A DNA stretch of 17,624 nt from positions 1 through 17,624 of the forward strand of contig JBGAPF010000032.1 of NCBI GenBank assembly GCA_044221445.1, given 5' to 3'. Shown piece after piece: positions 7,600 to 15,808 of this stretch. How positions within the stretch are numbered: the stretch's first letter is position 1; the number at the start of each line of letters is the position of its first letter. The notes under the pieces are model-generated. The model saw only the letters and a program-made list of their open reading frames with translations, was not told where the DNA came from and did not search any database. This stretch comes from JBDHTS01 sp044221445 (GTDB lineage Bacteria > Pseudomonadota > Alphaproteobacteria > Micavibrionales > Micavibrionaceae). A program made the translations under genes and the position numbers.

Positions 7600-8422
7600 G
7601 CCCACGCTTCGGGAAGTGGTGCTCCTGCTCGGCCAGGGTTGGATGTTTATGCTGGGCGGCGCGGTTCTTGGCCTTTTAGCGGCTGTCGTGCTTTTATCGT
7701 TGTCGATCCCCCAATACCGCGCCTCCATGATCATTGCCCCGACCACCCGTACAGGCACGACGGACATGGATGGGCCGCGCTCGTCTGACAGCAGCTTCGC
7801 CACCGAATATATGCTTAAAAGTTTCAGCCCGGGCGACGCCGCCGATTTCGCGCTGTATGAACATATCGTGCGCGGACCGCGCATCGCGGCGCTATTGCTT
7901 AAAAATCCTGCAATCACAGAAGGTGTTGCAAGAGACCGGGCATTTACTTTTGAAAAACCCTATCGTCCGCAGACTCCGGAAGACCTTGCCGGATGGCTGG
8001 AAAAGCATGTGGTTATCGAACCCATGGGCAGTACCATGCTGCGCCATATTACCTATGACCACCCCGACCGCACCTTTGCGATACGGATGCTGGCGGCAAT
8101 GACGATTGCTGCGGACGCTCTTATCCGTGACGAAATGAAAGACAAGGCCGATAAACGGATTTCCTGGCTGCGCCAGACCATCTCACGAACGGAAAACCCT
8201 GATTATCGCAGGGCGCTTACTTCTTTGCTTATGGAGCAGGAGCAAATTAGGATGATGCTGGTGCTCGACGAACCCTATGCCGCGCGTGTGGCGGAGCCGC
8301 CGACCGCGTCTACCCGTCCTTCCTGGCCGCGCAAAGCGCTCTTCTTGCCGGTCTTTACAATGTGCGGTCTGTTGCTCGGCATGGCCTTGTTCGGGGCAAA
8401 AAAGGCTCTGAAAGCAGTATGA
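7574..8422 (+). CDS. Wzz-like polysaccharide chain-length / co-polymerase protein
   Basis: The 282-residue protein has the two-membrane-segment layout of Wzz-type co-polymerases. A first segment lies at about residues 14-42. A mainly helical periplasmic domain of about 200 residues follows, and a second segment lies at about 253-275. The second segment is preceded by a Pro-rich stretch (EPPTASTRPSWPRKA), a hallmark of the family, and followed by a short basic tail. There is no Walker A or tyrosine-kinase domain, so this is the short Wzz class rather than a full Wzc; a separate kinase could exist elsewhere. It would govern polymer length with the Wzy-like protein. The start lies inside the GT4 gene (GGAGCAG upstream), and the stop overlaps the next start in ATGA, so translation is coupled on both sides. 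Confidence 0.8.
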   Translation: MSATTGPREPTLREVVLLLGQGWMFMLGGAVLGLLAAVVLLSLSIPQYRASMIIAPTTRTGTTDMDGPRSSDSSFATEYMLKSFSPGDAADFALYEHIVRGPRIAALLLKNPAITEGVARDRAFTFEKPYRPQTPEDLAGWLEKHVVIEPMGSTMLRHITYDHPDRTFAIRMLAAMTIAADALIRDEMKDKADKRISWLRQTISRTENPDYRRALTSLLMEQEQIRMMLVLDEPYAARVAEPPTASTRPSWPRKALFLPVFTMCGLLLGMALFGAKKALKAV

Positions 8423-9291
8423 GCAGCCTGCCCGTTTCCGTCATTATCACGACAAAAAACGAAGCAGTCCGTATCGTGCCCTGCCTGCGCGCGCTCAGGG
8501 ATTTCGGCGAAATCCTCGTCGTCGATTCCGGCAGCACGGACGAGACGGTCGCTCTTGCCGTCCAACATGGAGCCGCGGTCGTTTCTTTCGCATGGAACGG
8601 CGTCTATCCAAAAAAACGTCAATGGTGTCTGGACCATCTCGCGCTAAGGCATGACTGGGTATTTTTCGTCGACGCCGATGAAATCGTGACGGAAAACCTG
8701 GTCATGGAAATCGCCGCAGTTTTTCAAGGCGGCATCCCGGAATGTGCGGGATACTTCGTAACAGGACGATATGTCGTCGACGGCAGGATTTTGCGTTTTG
8801 GCCTCGCCAACGCCAAGCTTGCGCTGTTCGATCGCCGGCGCATGGCGTTTCCGGTCGTCAACGACCATGGCCTGCCGGGCATGGGTGAAATGGAGGGGCA
8901 CTACCAGCCTGTTTTAAGGGAAGGTCAGGAGGGCCGGATCTGCCGTTTAAAAGCGTTTCTTTATCACCATGCCTATGATACGGGCGAAACCTGGGAAGCG
9001 CGGCATCGTCGCTACGCTGCCTGGGAAGCGGGAATGAACGCCCGCAATGCCTGGCCTGCCGATCCCGGTCCCTGGAGGCAAAAACTGAAAACGGTTTTTC
9101 GCCGCATGCCTTTCAGACCTCAAGCCGCTTTCTGCCACAGTTTCTTTTTTAAAAGGGGGTTTATGGATGGACGCCCTGGCCTAAAGTTTGCCTTGGATCG
9201 ATATCGCTATTACAATCTTATAGAAAATATTAAAGACCCAAAGGGTAAATCAACGCTAAGGCTGGGTTTGTTTAGAAAAGGAAGCCGTTAA
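8419..9291 (+). CDS. Glycosyltransferase family 2, WaaE/KdtX-like
   Basis: Start ATG 8419 forms an ATGA overlap with the preceding stop. A longer in-frame option at 8362 would only extend into the Wzz-like gene. The resulting 290-residue protein opens directly with the GT-A nucleotide-binding strand VSVIITTKNEA (6-16), then EILVVDSGSTDET (31-43), and the metal/sugar-nucleotide site FVDADE (83-88). The spacing and the WNGVYPKKRQW motif (59-69) are those of the WaaE/KdtX branch, known for adding glucose to LPS core; the sugar used here is unknown. The C-terminal part is basic and rich in aromatic residues, ending in an amphipathic stretch likely to touch the membrane. The last ~100 bases become notably AT-richer than the upstream genes. 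Confidence 0.9.
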   Translation: MSSLPVSVIITTKNEAVRIVPCLRALRDFGEILVVDSGSTDETVALAVQHGAAVVSFAWNGVYPKKRQWCLDHLALRHDWVFFVDADEIVTENLVMEIAAVFQGGIPECAGYFVTGRYVVDGRILRFGLANAKLALFDRRRMAFPVVNDHGLPGMGEMEGHYQPVLREGQEGRICRLKAFLYHHAYDTGETWEARHRRYAAWEAGMNARNAWPADPGPWRQKLKTVFRRMPFRPQAAFCHSFFFKRGFMDGRPGLKFALDRYRYYNLIENIKDPKGKSTLRLGLFRKGSR

Positions 9292-9294
9292 ACA

Positions 9295-9618
9295 ATGTCG
9301 ATTACAGGGTTTTTGAGGGCGGCAGTCGAGGTTTTTAGAATTGGCGATCCTGTAGATATGCCGGACGATCAAAAAGAGAGAGCGTTGCTGGCCGTCAAGC
9401 TTTCTGAAGTGGCACAAGCTATAGAAGAGGATCCGCTGCTGGTTCGTTTTGCCTATGAGCAACTGATTGAAAAAGGGATTATCCTGCCAGATGAACACTG
9501 GGAAGATCGAATAAGACAAGAAATTACCACTATTGGAAAAAAAGACGCAATTCTGGCCGCGTTGCGCCGCGATCCTGTGTTCGTAGGAAGATTTTCAGGT
9601 CGTGAGTTAAAGCTGTAA
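9295..9618 (+). CDS. Hypothetical 107-residue protein, last gene of the polysaccharide operon
   Basis: The ATG lies three bases after the stop of the GT2 gene, so it is surely cotranscribed. The preceding stop region supplies GGAAG as ribosome binding site. The protein is soluble and almost all helical, with an acidic middle (LAVKLSEVAQAIEEDPLLVR) and a basic C-terminal end. There is no signal peptide, membrane segment or recognisable motif. Composition is AT-richer than the rest of the operon. I do not know a family; a small regulatory or scaffold protein for the glycosyltransferases is only a guess from position. Confidence 0.65.
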   Translation: MSITGFLRAAVEVFRIGDPVDMPDDQKERALLAVKLSEVAQAIEEDPLLVRFAYEQLIEKGIILPDEHWEDRIRQEITTIGKKDAILAALRRDPVFVGRFSGRELKL

Positions 9619-9765
9619 AATGTTTCAGTGTTTATCCTTCCATCACTTGTAAGGTCATTTCACCTACTGTTGTTGTTCCAGCCTGTAAAAAAATCCGATA
9701 GTACCCGCTATACCGAGGATATAGTAATATAGCGCGCAACTTAAAATGTTGTCCGCCAGAAAAAG

Positions 9766-10527
9766 TTAGGATCGCCCCACTTTGGACAGATGATATAAGC
9801 GCGGATATTTTTTCCGTATGTTCCAGGCCAGGGTCTGGATAAACTGAATCATGGTGTTGGTCACCGGACCGCAAAGGCGCAGTTTTTCCCGTATCATGGC
9901 CTGCTCTTTGCGTCCCAGTTCCGCATATTGCTGCGACAGTCCTCCGGATTCATAAATGCAAAAAGCCAGAGGGACATAACGTGAGCGGATTTTTTTCTGG
10001 CGCAGGAAACGGCAGGTCAGATCGTAATCCGACGCGATTTTGTAAGACAGGTCGTAGCGTGATTTTTGCAGTTTTTCCCGGCGGTAAAGCATGGCCTGAT
10101 GATGTGTGAACATACCGCGCCGGTAACGGTTGTGCCCGCGCGCTTTCTTATGCGCCGGGGGTTGGCCGGGTCTTGTCTCCATTGAATCGCCATAAATGAA
10201 ATCCGGCGTCTTGCGGTGTTCGGTCAACGCGCGCGAGATGCGGTCCAGAACCCATGGACCCGCCAGCAAATCCCCTGCGTTGAGAAAAAGGACGTAATCG
10301 CCGGACGCTTCCGGTATCGCCTTGTTCATGGCGTCATAAATGCCCTTGTCCTGCTGGCTCATCCAGATGGCGCGGGTCTGCGACAGGTATTCGCAGGTGC
10401 CGTCCGTAGACCCGCCGTCGACCACGATCCATTCGAAATCGCGGCAGCTTTGCACGCCCAGGCTTTTATGGGTGCGCTTCAGGCCTTCGAAATTATTCTT
10501 GGTCACGGTAATGATCGAAAACTGCAT
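9766..10527 (-). CDS. Glycosyltransferase family 2 (WcaE/WfgS-like)
   Basis: The 253-residue protein carries the standard GT-A landmarks in order. FSIITVTKN (3-11) is the first strand. EWIVVDGGSTDGT (32-44) binds the nucleotide. SQQDKGIYDAMNKAI (57-71) is a signature of the WcaE/WfgS branch. LNAGD (82-86) is the metal site in its N-A-G-D form. THHQAMLYRR (141-150) and SDYDLTCRFL (166-175) follow. It adds one sugar to a lipid-linked acceptor at the cytoplasmic membrane face. It is convergent with the plus-strand operon and 69 bases downstream of the export-protein gene on the same strand. No Shine-Dalgarno is obvious. A perfect TATAAT lies just upstream of the ATG (see findings), so it may have its own promoter and a leaderless message. 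It ends 148 bases from the stop of the 107-residue gene. Confidence 0.88.
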   Translation of the reverse strand: MQFSIITVTKNNFEGLKRTHKSLGVQSCRDFEWIVVDGGSTDGTCEYLSQTRAIWMSQQDKGIYDAMNKAIPEASGDYVLFLNAGDLLAGPWVLDRISRALTEHRKTPDFIYGDSMETRPGQPPAHKKARGHNRYRRGMFTHHQAMLYRREKLQKSRYDLSYKIASDYDLTCRFLRQKKIRSRYVPLAFCIYESGGLSQQYAELGRKEQAMIREKLRLCGPVTNTMIQFIQTLAWNIRKKYPRLYHLSKVGRS

Positions 10528-10565
10528 GGCGAGGATTATATCGTTGCAGGGAAAGAGTTGCGAGA

Positions 10566-10596
10566 TAAAAACGCCTGTAAAGGCCAGCCTTTCGGC
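10566..10596 (-). terminator. Possible terminator after the polysaccharide export gene
   Basis: On the minus strand, directly after the stop of the export gene, the sequence has overlapping GC-rich inverted repeats (GCC-GAAA-GGC, AGGCC/GGCCT and GCCT-TTAC-AGGC) followed by GTTTTTATC, the T-run lying at 10571-10567. The stems are short and compete with one another, so termination may be partial and allow some read-through into the GT2 gene. Confidence 0.4.
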
Positions 10597-13152
10597 CTAA
10601 TTGTCTTGTATATTATCGACGAAAATGCCCGTAACGGCAAGGTTGCTTAATATCTGGGTCACGTCCCGGGCGGTTTCCAGGAAATCGAAAGGTTTGGGAT
10701 CGCGTGGAACGACAATGGTGCTTCCCGGCGGTATCATGGCGGCATTATGGCTCCACAGGCTGACCTGCAAAGGCTGGGCGCTGCCGTCCGGATAGACGAC
10801 AAAGGCCCGGTCTTTATCCGCGTTATAAGTAAATCCGCCAGCTTCGCTAATATAATTTTCCGGGTCTTTATCCTTACGAAACTGAAGGTTGGACGGCGAC
10901 AGGACTTCGCCCGCCACCCTTACGGTCAGGGGGCGTTGCGGGATATAAACGCGGTCTCCGGCTTCCAGCAGGATATCGACGGCTGGATCAGCGGCCAGGG
11001 TCCCGGGATCCGATTCCACTGTGATGCGCCCCACGCCTTGCGCCTCTTCCAGCTGGCCGATCAATTGCTGTACCGCTGCAATTTGTGCCGTGTCCGGCGC
11101 TTTGTCGCCCTTGTCATTCATGGACGACGCAAGCCGGGTTTCAAGGCTGCGGGCCTGGGCGCGGTAGCGTTGCTCCTCGGCGCGCCGTTCGCTGTCGCGG
11201 CTGAAAATCGCCCCTTGAGGATAGGCTTGCGGCGTAAGGCCGCCCGCGCGTTTGAGAAGGTCTGACAAACGGTCGCCAGGCAGCAGGTCGTAGCGTCCGG
11301 GATGGAGGACCTGGCCCGCTATCAATGCGGTATTCTCGGCAAGCTTGCGCTGCTTCTGGTTGACCCTTACGGCGTCGCCAGGCGATACCGTGATTGTTCC
11401 TGGGCTGGTCGCGGTGCTGTCGATGACGATGCGGCGCGTACCGTCGCCATTCTTTTCCGGGCCGGGCAGGGCGGTCGTCACTTCGATATTCTGCGGGTTG
11501 GCTTCCAGCGTCATGCCGCCTGCCGCCGCGATCACATTATCGAGTGTGGCGCCATCGGCGACCGGCCAGGCGCCCGGCTGTCGAACGGCACCCCGCACAT
11601 AAACGGACCGCTCTTTCAAATAGGCGGAAACCGCAGGGTCGATGATCCCATTTTCCGGCGGAGCTTCGACAGTTTTTTTAACAGGATTTTCAGCGTCCGG
11701 CGCCTGCAGCGCCATAATCTGGCGCCGCGAAAATAATGTGATCATATCGCCGTCCTGAAGTGCGTTATCATAAGTCCCTTTGATAACCTGCAGGGGCGGA
11801 AAAGCGATGATTTGCTTCGTCAGTTCCTGATTGTCCTGTCTTTCGATCAGTCCGATCAGCGGGTAAATATCAGGCCCGAACACCTGGTCGCTGCCCAGCA
11901 GGGACGACAGGGTGGAGGCATTATCCAGCGCATGAACGCCTTGTTGCCGCGCTTCGCCTTTCAGCTCGACGGTACCGGTTCGTTTTTCCTTTGCGGGCTC
12001 GGCCGAAAGGATGTCGCCGTCGCCAAAGGAAACGGACGAAAAACCCGTCACTTCCTGGACTTTTTCCTCGCCATCCGCCGTCAGGCTCATCCGCATATAA
12101 CGCACCTGCCCAGGCGCCAAAAGCCCGCCGCCGAGATCGAGCATTTCCTTCAGGCTCAACGGCCTTGATCCTGACAACCCTCCAGGCAGTTCATAAATAC
12201 CGGGCCTTTTGAGTCCGCCTGCGAGCGCGACTGTCGCGCCGATGGGAGGCACGATAATACGGTCCCCGTCGCGCAGCGAAAAATCAGCGCCCGTGCCGCC
12301 CGCTGCCAGAATATCGTAAAGGTCGATGGCCGTCGTATGGCCGTTGCGCACCAGCCTGACCTGCCGGAGAGACCCAGTCTTATCGATGCCGCCGGCATGT
12401 TCCAGGGCATCCAGCGCGGTATGAAAAACGGTCAGGGTCTGCCGGCCGGGCGCGCGGACGTGACCGACCACCAGCACATCGATCTGGCGCACCGCGTCCA
12501 GGGAAACGAACACTTCCGTATTGGGCTGCTTTCCGGCCTCCGCTTCCAGGGTCTTTCGTAATTGCGCGATCGTGCGTCCCGCGGCGGGCAAAGGCGGCAA
12601 GTCCTCAACCAGGAGCTGGCCCTGGCTGTCGACCGCATAGATGGAATGCGTGCTGCGCTGGCCACGGAACGTAATATCGAGCCGATCGCCCGCTGAAACG
12701 ATGAAGTCATCCTGCGCCGCGCCTGCGGGGATACCGGTCCGGACATTGTTTTCGTCGTTTTTTTGACCGAACAGTGTGTAACCGAACTGTTCAAGCGGCG
12801 CGGCCAGGCGTTCGGCATAGGCGTCTTCCAGTCGCGATGAAGCGGCTGGTTCGGCTTCCGCCCTATGTTTCTTTAAGTCTTTTTCTTGTGATTTCCTGGT
12901 CTTTTTATGAGGCGTTGCGATCGCCAGGGGGCGTGGCTGCAACTGTTCGGCGGACACTTGGGGCAAGGCGTCCTCGCCCATTGCGGGGGTCAGGTCGGGA
13001 ATGCCGAGGTCGTCGGTTTTATCGGCCCGCGCATCCGCACTGCCTGGATCGAACCCGTCCCATTCCGGCGGAGCGGCAGAAACAGCGCCTGTCATGCCGA
13101 TGCATGACAGGGTCATCAAAACAGTAAAGGCGGAAGAGCGCAGGAGCTTCAT
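10597..13152 (-). CDS. Poly_export/SLBB polysaccharide export protein (long, multi-SLBB)
   Basis: I choose the ATG at 13152 (851 residues), which begins a signal peptide (Met-Lys-Leu-Leu-Arg, hydrophobic core, cleavage near AVSA/APPE at 26). The upstream ATG at 13359 would place about 70 non-coding-like residues in front of it. No good Shine-Dalgarno is visible. Residues 27-145 are disordered and charged. The Poly_export domain spans about 148-220 (FIVSAGDRLDITFRGQ), followed by SLBB folds at about 223-303 (IDVLVVGHVRAPGRQTL, then DALEHAGGI) and 307-400. At least three further SLBB-like units carry the signature VRGAVRQPG, IAGQVLHPG or VRVAGEVLSP, each followed by AGG. Wza-type proteins are much shorter (about 380 residues), so this is a long KpsD-like or multi-SLBB exporter. 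It would carry polymer across the periplasm and outer membrane. The lack of a clear lipobox suggests it is not a lipoprotein. Confidence 0.88.
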   Translation of the reverse strand: MKLLRSSAFTVLMTLSCIGMTGAVSAAPPEWDGFDPGSADARADKTDDLGIPDLTPAMGEDALPQVSAEQLQPRPLAIATPHKKTRKSQEKDLKKHRAEAEPAASSRLEDAYAERLAAPLEQFGYTLFGQKNDENNVRTGIPAGAAQDDFIVSAGDRLDITFRGQRSTHSIYAVDSQGQLLVEDLPPLPAAGRTIAQLRKTLEAEAGKQPNTEVFVSLDAVRQIDVLVVGHVRAPGRQTLTVFHTALDALEHAGGIDKTGSLRQVRLVRNGHTTAIDLYDILAAGGTGADFSLRDGDRIIVPPIGATVALAGGLKRPGIYELPGGLSGSRPLSLKEMLDLGGGLLAPGQVRYMRMSLTADGEEKVQEVTGFSSVSFGDGDILSAEPAKEKRTGTVELKGEARQQGVHALDNASTLSSLLGSDQVFGPDIYPLIGLIERQDNQELTKQIIAFPPLQVIKGTYDNALQDGDMITLFSRRQIMALQAPDAENPVKKTVEAPPENGIIDPAVSAYLKERSVYVRGAVRQPGAWPVADGATLDNVIAAAGGMTLEANPQNIEVTTALPGPEKNGDGTRRIVIDSTATSPGTITVSPGDAVRVNQKQRKLAENTALIAGQVLHPGRYDLLPGDRLSDLLKRAGGLTPQAYPQGAIFSRDSERRAEEQRYRAQARSLETRLASSMNDKGDKAPDTAQIAAVQQLIGQLEEAQGVGRITVESDPGTLAADPAVDILLEAGDRVYIPQRPLTVRVAGEVLSPSNLQFRKDKDPENYISEAGGFTYNADKDRAFVVYPDGSAQPLQVSLWSHNAAMIPPGSTIVVPRDPKPFDFLETARDVTQILSNLAVTGIFVDNIQDN

Positions 13153-13229
13153 GGGCGGAAAGAACAAAAAAGGGTCTATACAACTATAGACTATACAGAG
13201 GTATGTAACGCATTGGAATCCTAAAACTT

Positions 13230-13250
13230 CAGCCGAAAACGGTTCGGCTG
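13230..13250 (-). promoter_or_regulatory. Hairpin in the upstream region of the export gene
   Basis: A perfect 8-bp inverted repeat, CAGCCGAA (13230-13237) and TTCGGCTG (13243-13250), has a 5-base spacer. It lies about 80 bases before the chosen start of the export gene. No T-tract follows directly on the minus strand, so an operator or mRNA leader stem is more likely than a terminator. Confidence 0.45.
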
Positions 13251-13455
13251 TAAAGGGGGTGTTTTTCTTTTCGTGGCCTTTCGGGAGACCGTCAAAGCGA
13301 AAAAAATTAAAAAAAGATGAAAAAGATGTTTGACAGGGTGGGGGAGTGGATATATACAAAGCGACCTCGGCAGGGCGCTAGGCGAACTAAAAAAGCCAAA
13401 CGTGCTGCGGGATTGCCCGGTTCCAGACCGAAACGTTTTTTACTGGGCAAAGCTA

Positions 13456-13484
13456 TTGACGAAGGTCACAAAACAATCTAAGTT
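13456..13484 (+). promoter_or_regulatory. Candidate rRNA operon promoter
   Basis: TTGACG at 13456-13461 (5 of 6 to the -35 consensus) is followed by a weak -10-like segment around 13478-13484 (CTAAGTT). A good -35 with a divergent -10 is common for alphaproteobacterial rRNA promoters. It is the best -35 upstream of the boxA-like site at 13582, which must be transcribed. A second TTGACA at 13717-13722 has no matching -10. Confidence 0.4.
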
Positions 13485-13508
13485 GTGATTATTCACTTAA
13501 TAGTGGCA

Positions 13509-13530
13509 GTCGGGGTTAACCCGGCTTTTT
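13509..13530 (+). terminator. Terminator-like hairpin upstream of boxA in the rRNA leader
   Basis: GTCGGG (13509-13514) pairs with CCCGGC (13520-13525) around a GTTAA loop, followed at once by TTTTT (13526-13530). This is the form of a small plus-strand intrinsic terminator. No plus-strand gene lies upstream within this region, so it would end either a short transcript from the 13456 promoter or transcripts entering from the left. Confidence 0.5.
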
Positions 13531-13581
13531 GCGGCCTGATCCTGGAGCGATCCAATCGGGACAGGGATATTCGGTCGCAAA

Positions 13582-13600
13582 ACGGTTCTTGTACATCGTG
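13582..13600 (+). promoter_or_regulatory. boxA-like antitermination element, leader copy
   Basis: ACGGTTCTTGTACATCGTG resembles the rRNA antitermination boxA (core GYTCTTTRACA). The same 19 bases recur with one change in the spacer before 23S (15674-15692). A boxA in both leader and spacer is the known arrangement in proteobacterial rRNA operons, where Nus factors load onto it. Confidence 0.6.
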
Positions 13601-13622
13601 GTGGAAAGAAAAGATACGCAGG

Positions 13623-13715
13623 CAGCAGGTCTGTATGGACCGTTGGGCTCATTGTAAATAATGACCTGTTGTCGTGTGCGTAACTTTAACGTGACGCAAT
13701 ATAGTACAGCAGGTC
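13623..13715 (+). promoter_or_regulatory. Alternative stems in the rRNA leader
   Basis: CAGCAGGTC occurs at 13623-13631 and again at 13707-13715. GACCTGTTG at 13663-13671, between them, can pair over 9 bp (one G-U) with either copy, but not with both at once. This gives two mutually exclusive hairpins with loops of about 31 and 35 bases. The pairing is read directly from the sequence; any regulatory role is inferred. Confidence 0.5.
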
Positions 13716-13758
13716 CTTGACAAAACTCTGTCAAAGACAATTCCAAAAAACTTTGTCA

Positions 13759-13860
13759 GTGAGATCAAACTTGAGAGTTTGATCCTGGCTCAGAACGAAC
13801 GCTGGCGGCAGGCCTAATACATGCAAGTCGAACGCCCCGCAAGGGGAGTGGCGCACGGGT
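13759..13860 (+). repeat. First copy of a 102-bp tandem duplication of the 16S 5' end
   Basis: These 102 bases are identical to 13861-13962 and directly abut them. The unit runs from GTGAGATC in the leader to GCGCACGGGT inside the 16S gene, so it contains 16S helix 1 through the V1 region. The copy is incomplete as an rRNA and would act as extra leader if the second copy is processed correctly. Repeat-unit ends do not lie exactly on the short GTGAG shared by both borders. Confidence 0.97.
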
Positions 13861-13867
13861 GTGAGAT

Positions 13868-15301
<1,434 letters not shown>

Positions 15302-15310
15302 TGGCGATCT

Positions 15311-15328
15311 GCTAATCTTCGGATTGGC
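15311..15328 (+). other. UUCG-tetraloop hairpin in the 16S-tRNA spacer
   Basis: GCTAATC (15311-15317) and GGATTGGC (15321-15328) form a 7-bp stem with one G-U, closed by the very stable C(UUCG)G tetraloop. It is a likely structural or processing element of the spacer just after 16S. Confidence 0.55.
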
Positions 15329-15421
15329 TAAACATTCCTGCTGCCGGCGCATCTCTTCTTTCCTATAGATCAAGTTCCGTATCAGCCATTTTTGGTTGAA
15401 TCGTTTTAAGGCCTCCAGAAC

Positions 15422-15498
<77 letters not shown>

Positions 15499-15506
15499 CC
15501 TTCTAA

Positions 15507-15582
15507 GGGCCCATAGCTCAGCTGGGAGAGCGCCTGATTTGCATTCAGGAGGTCAGCGGTTCGATCCCGCTTGGGTCCACCA
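15507..15582 (+). tRNA. tRNA-Ala (anticodon TGC)
   Basis: The cloverleaf is complete. The acceptor stem GGGCCCA pairs with TGGGTCC (one G-U). The D arm GCTC/GAGC, the anticodon stem CCTGA/TCAGG with loop TTTGCAT (anticodon TGC), and the T arm AGCGG-TTCGATC-CCGCT are present. ACCA is encoded. Length is 76 bases; it follows tRNA-Ile by 8 bases. Confidence 0.97.
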
Positions 15583-15616
15583 TACTTCTTAAGAATTGGG
15601 TGGCAGGCAATTGAGA

Positions 15617-15657
15617 CTGGAAACAAGAGCCGAGAATTTCTCGGTTCCTGTTTCTGG
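15617..15657 (+). other. Long hairpin in the tRNA-Ala to 23S spacer
   Basis: Arms 15617-15636 and 15638-15657 are complementary over 20 positions, with three G-U pairs and one A-C mismatch. The central part is CCGAGAATTTCTCGG. A long stem directly before the spacer boxA-like site is a plausible double-strand RNase (RNase III) target for separating 23S from the tRNA part. Confidence 0.6.
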
Positions 15658-15673
15658 TTTCTAAAATCAGAAT

Positions 15674-15692
15674 ACGGTTCTTGCACATCGTG
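15674..15692 (+). promoter_or_regulatory. boxA-like antitermination element, spacer copy
   Basis: ACGGTTCTTGCACATCGTG differs from the leader copy (13582-13600) at one base. It lies about 117 bases before 23S, matching the known second boxA position in proteobacterial rRNA operons. Confidence 0.6.
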
Positions 15693-15808
15693 AATAATTT
15701 GAGAAATAGCAAGTAATACAACATAGAAGTTGTCTAACCAGAACTAACAGATCATGTAACAGGCTGTCCGACGTACAAAAGGCGGATTTGTTTCTGTGCG
15801 TGGTTTGA

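Larger units (their letters stand above)
13153..13867. other. Gene-free region between the export gene and 16S rRNA
   Basis: This 715-base stretch has no convincing reading frame on either strand. The left part (13153-13450) is the upstream region of the minus-strand export gene and contains A/T-runs, three CTATA repeats, a hairpin at 13230-13250 and competing stems at 13398-13448. The right part is the rRNA operon leader: promoter candidate, terminator-like hairpin, boxA-like site, two alternative 9-bp stems, and the first copy of a duplicated 16S 5' end. Confidence 0.7.

Noticed and set aside
13153..13359. Upstream ATG at 13359 for the export protein
   Set aside because: The extra 69 residues are low-complexity, Phe/Cys/Pro-rich and precede an intact signal peptide at 13152.
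13717..13734. TTGACA with inverted TGTCAA just before the 16S duplication, considered as a second rRNA promoter
   Set aside because: No acceptable -10 occurs at 16-18 bases; it is more simply a small leader hairpin.
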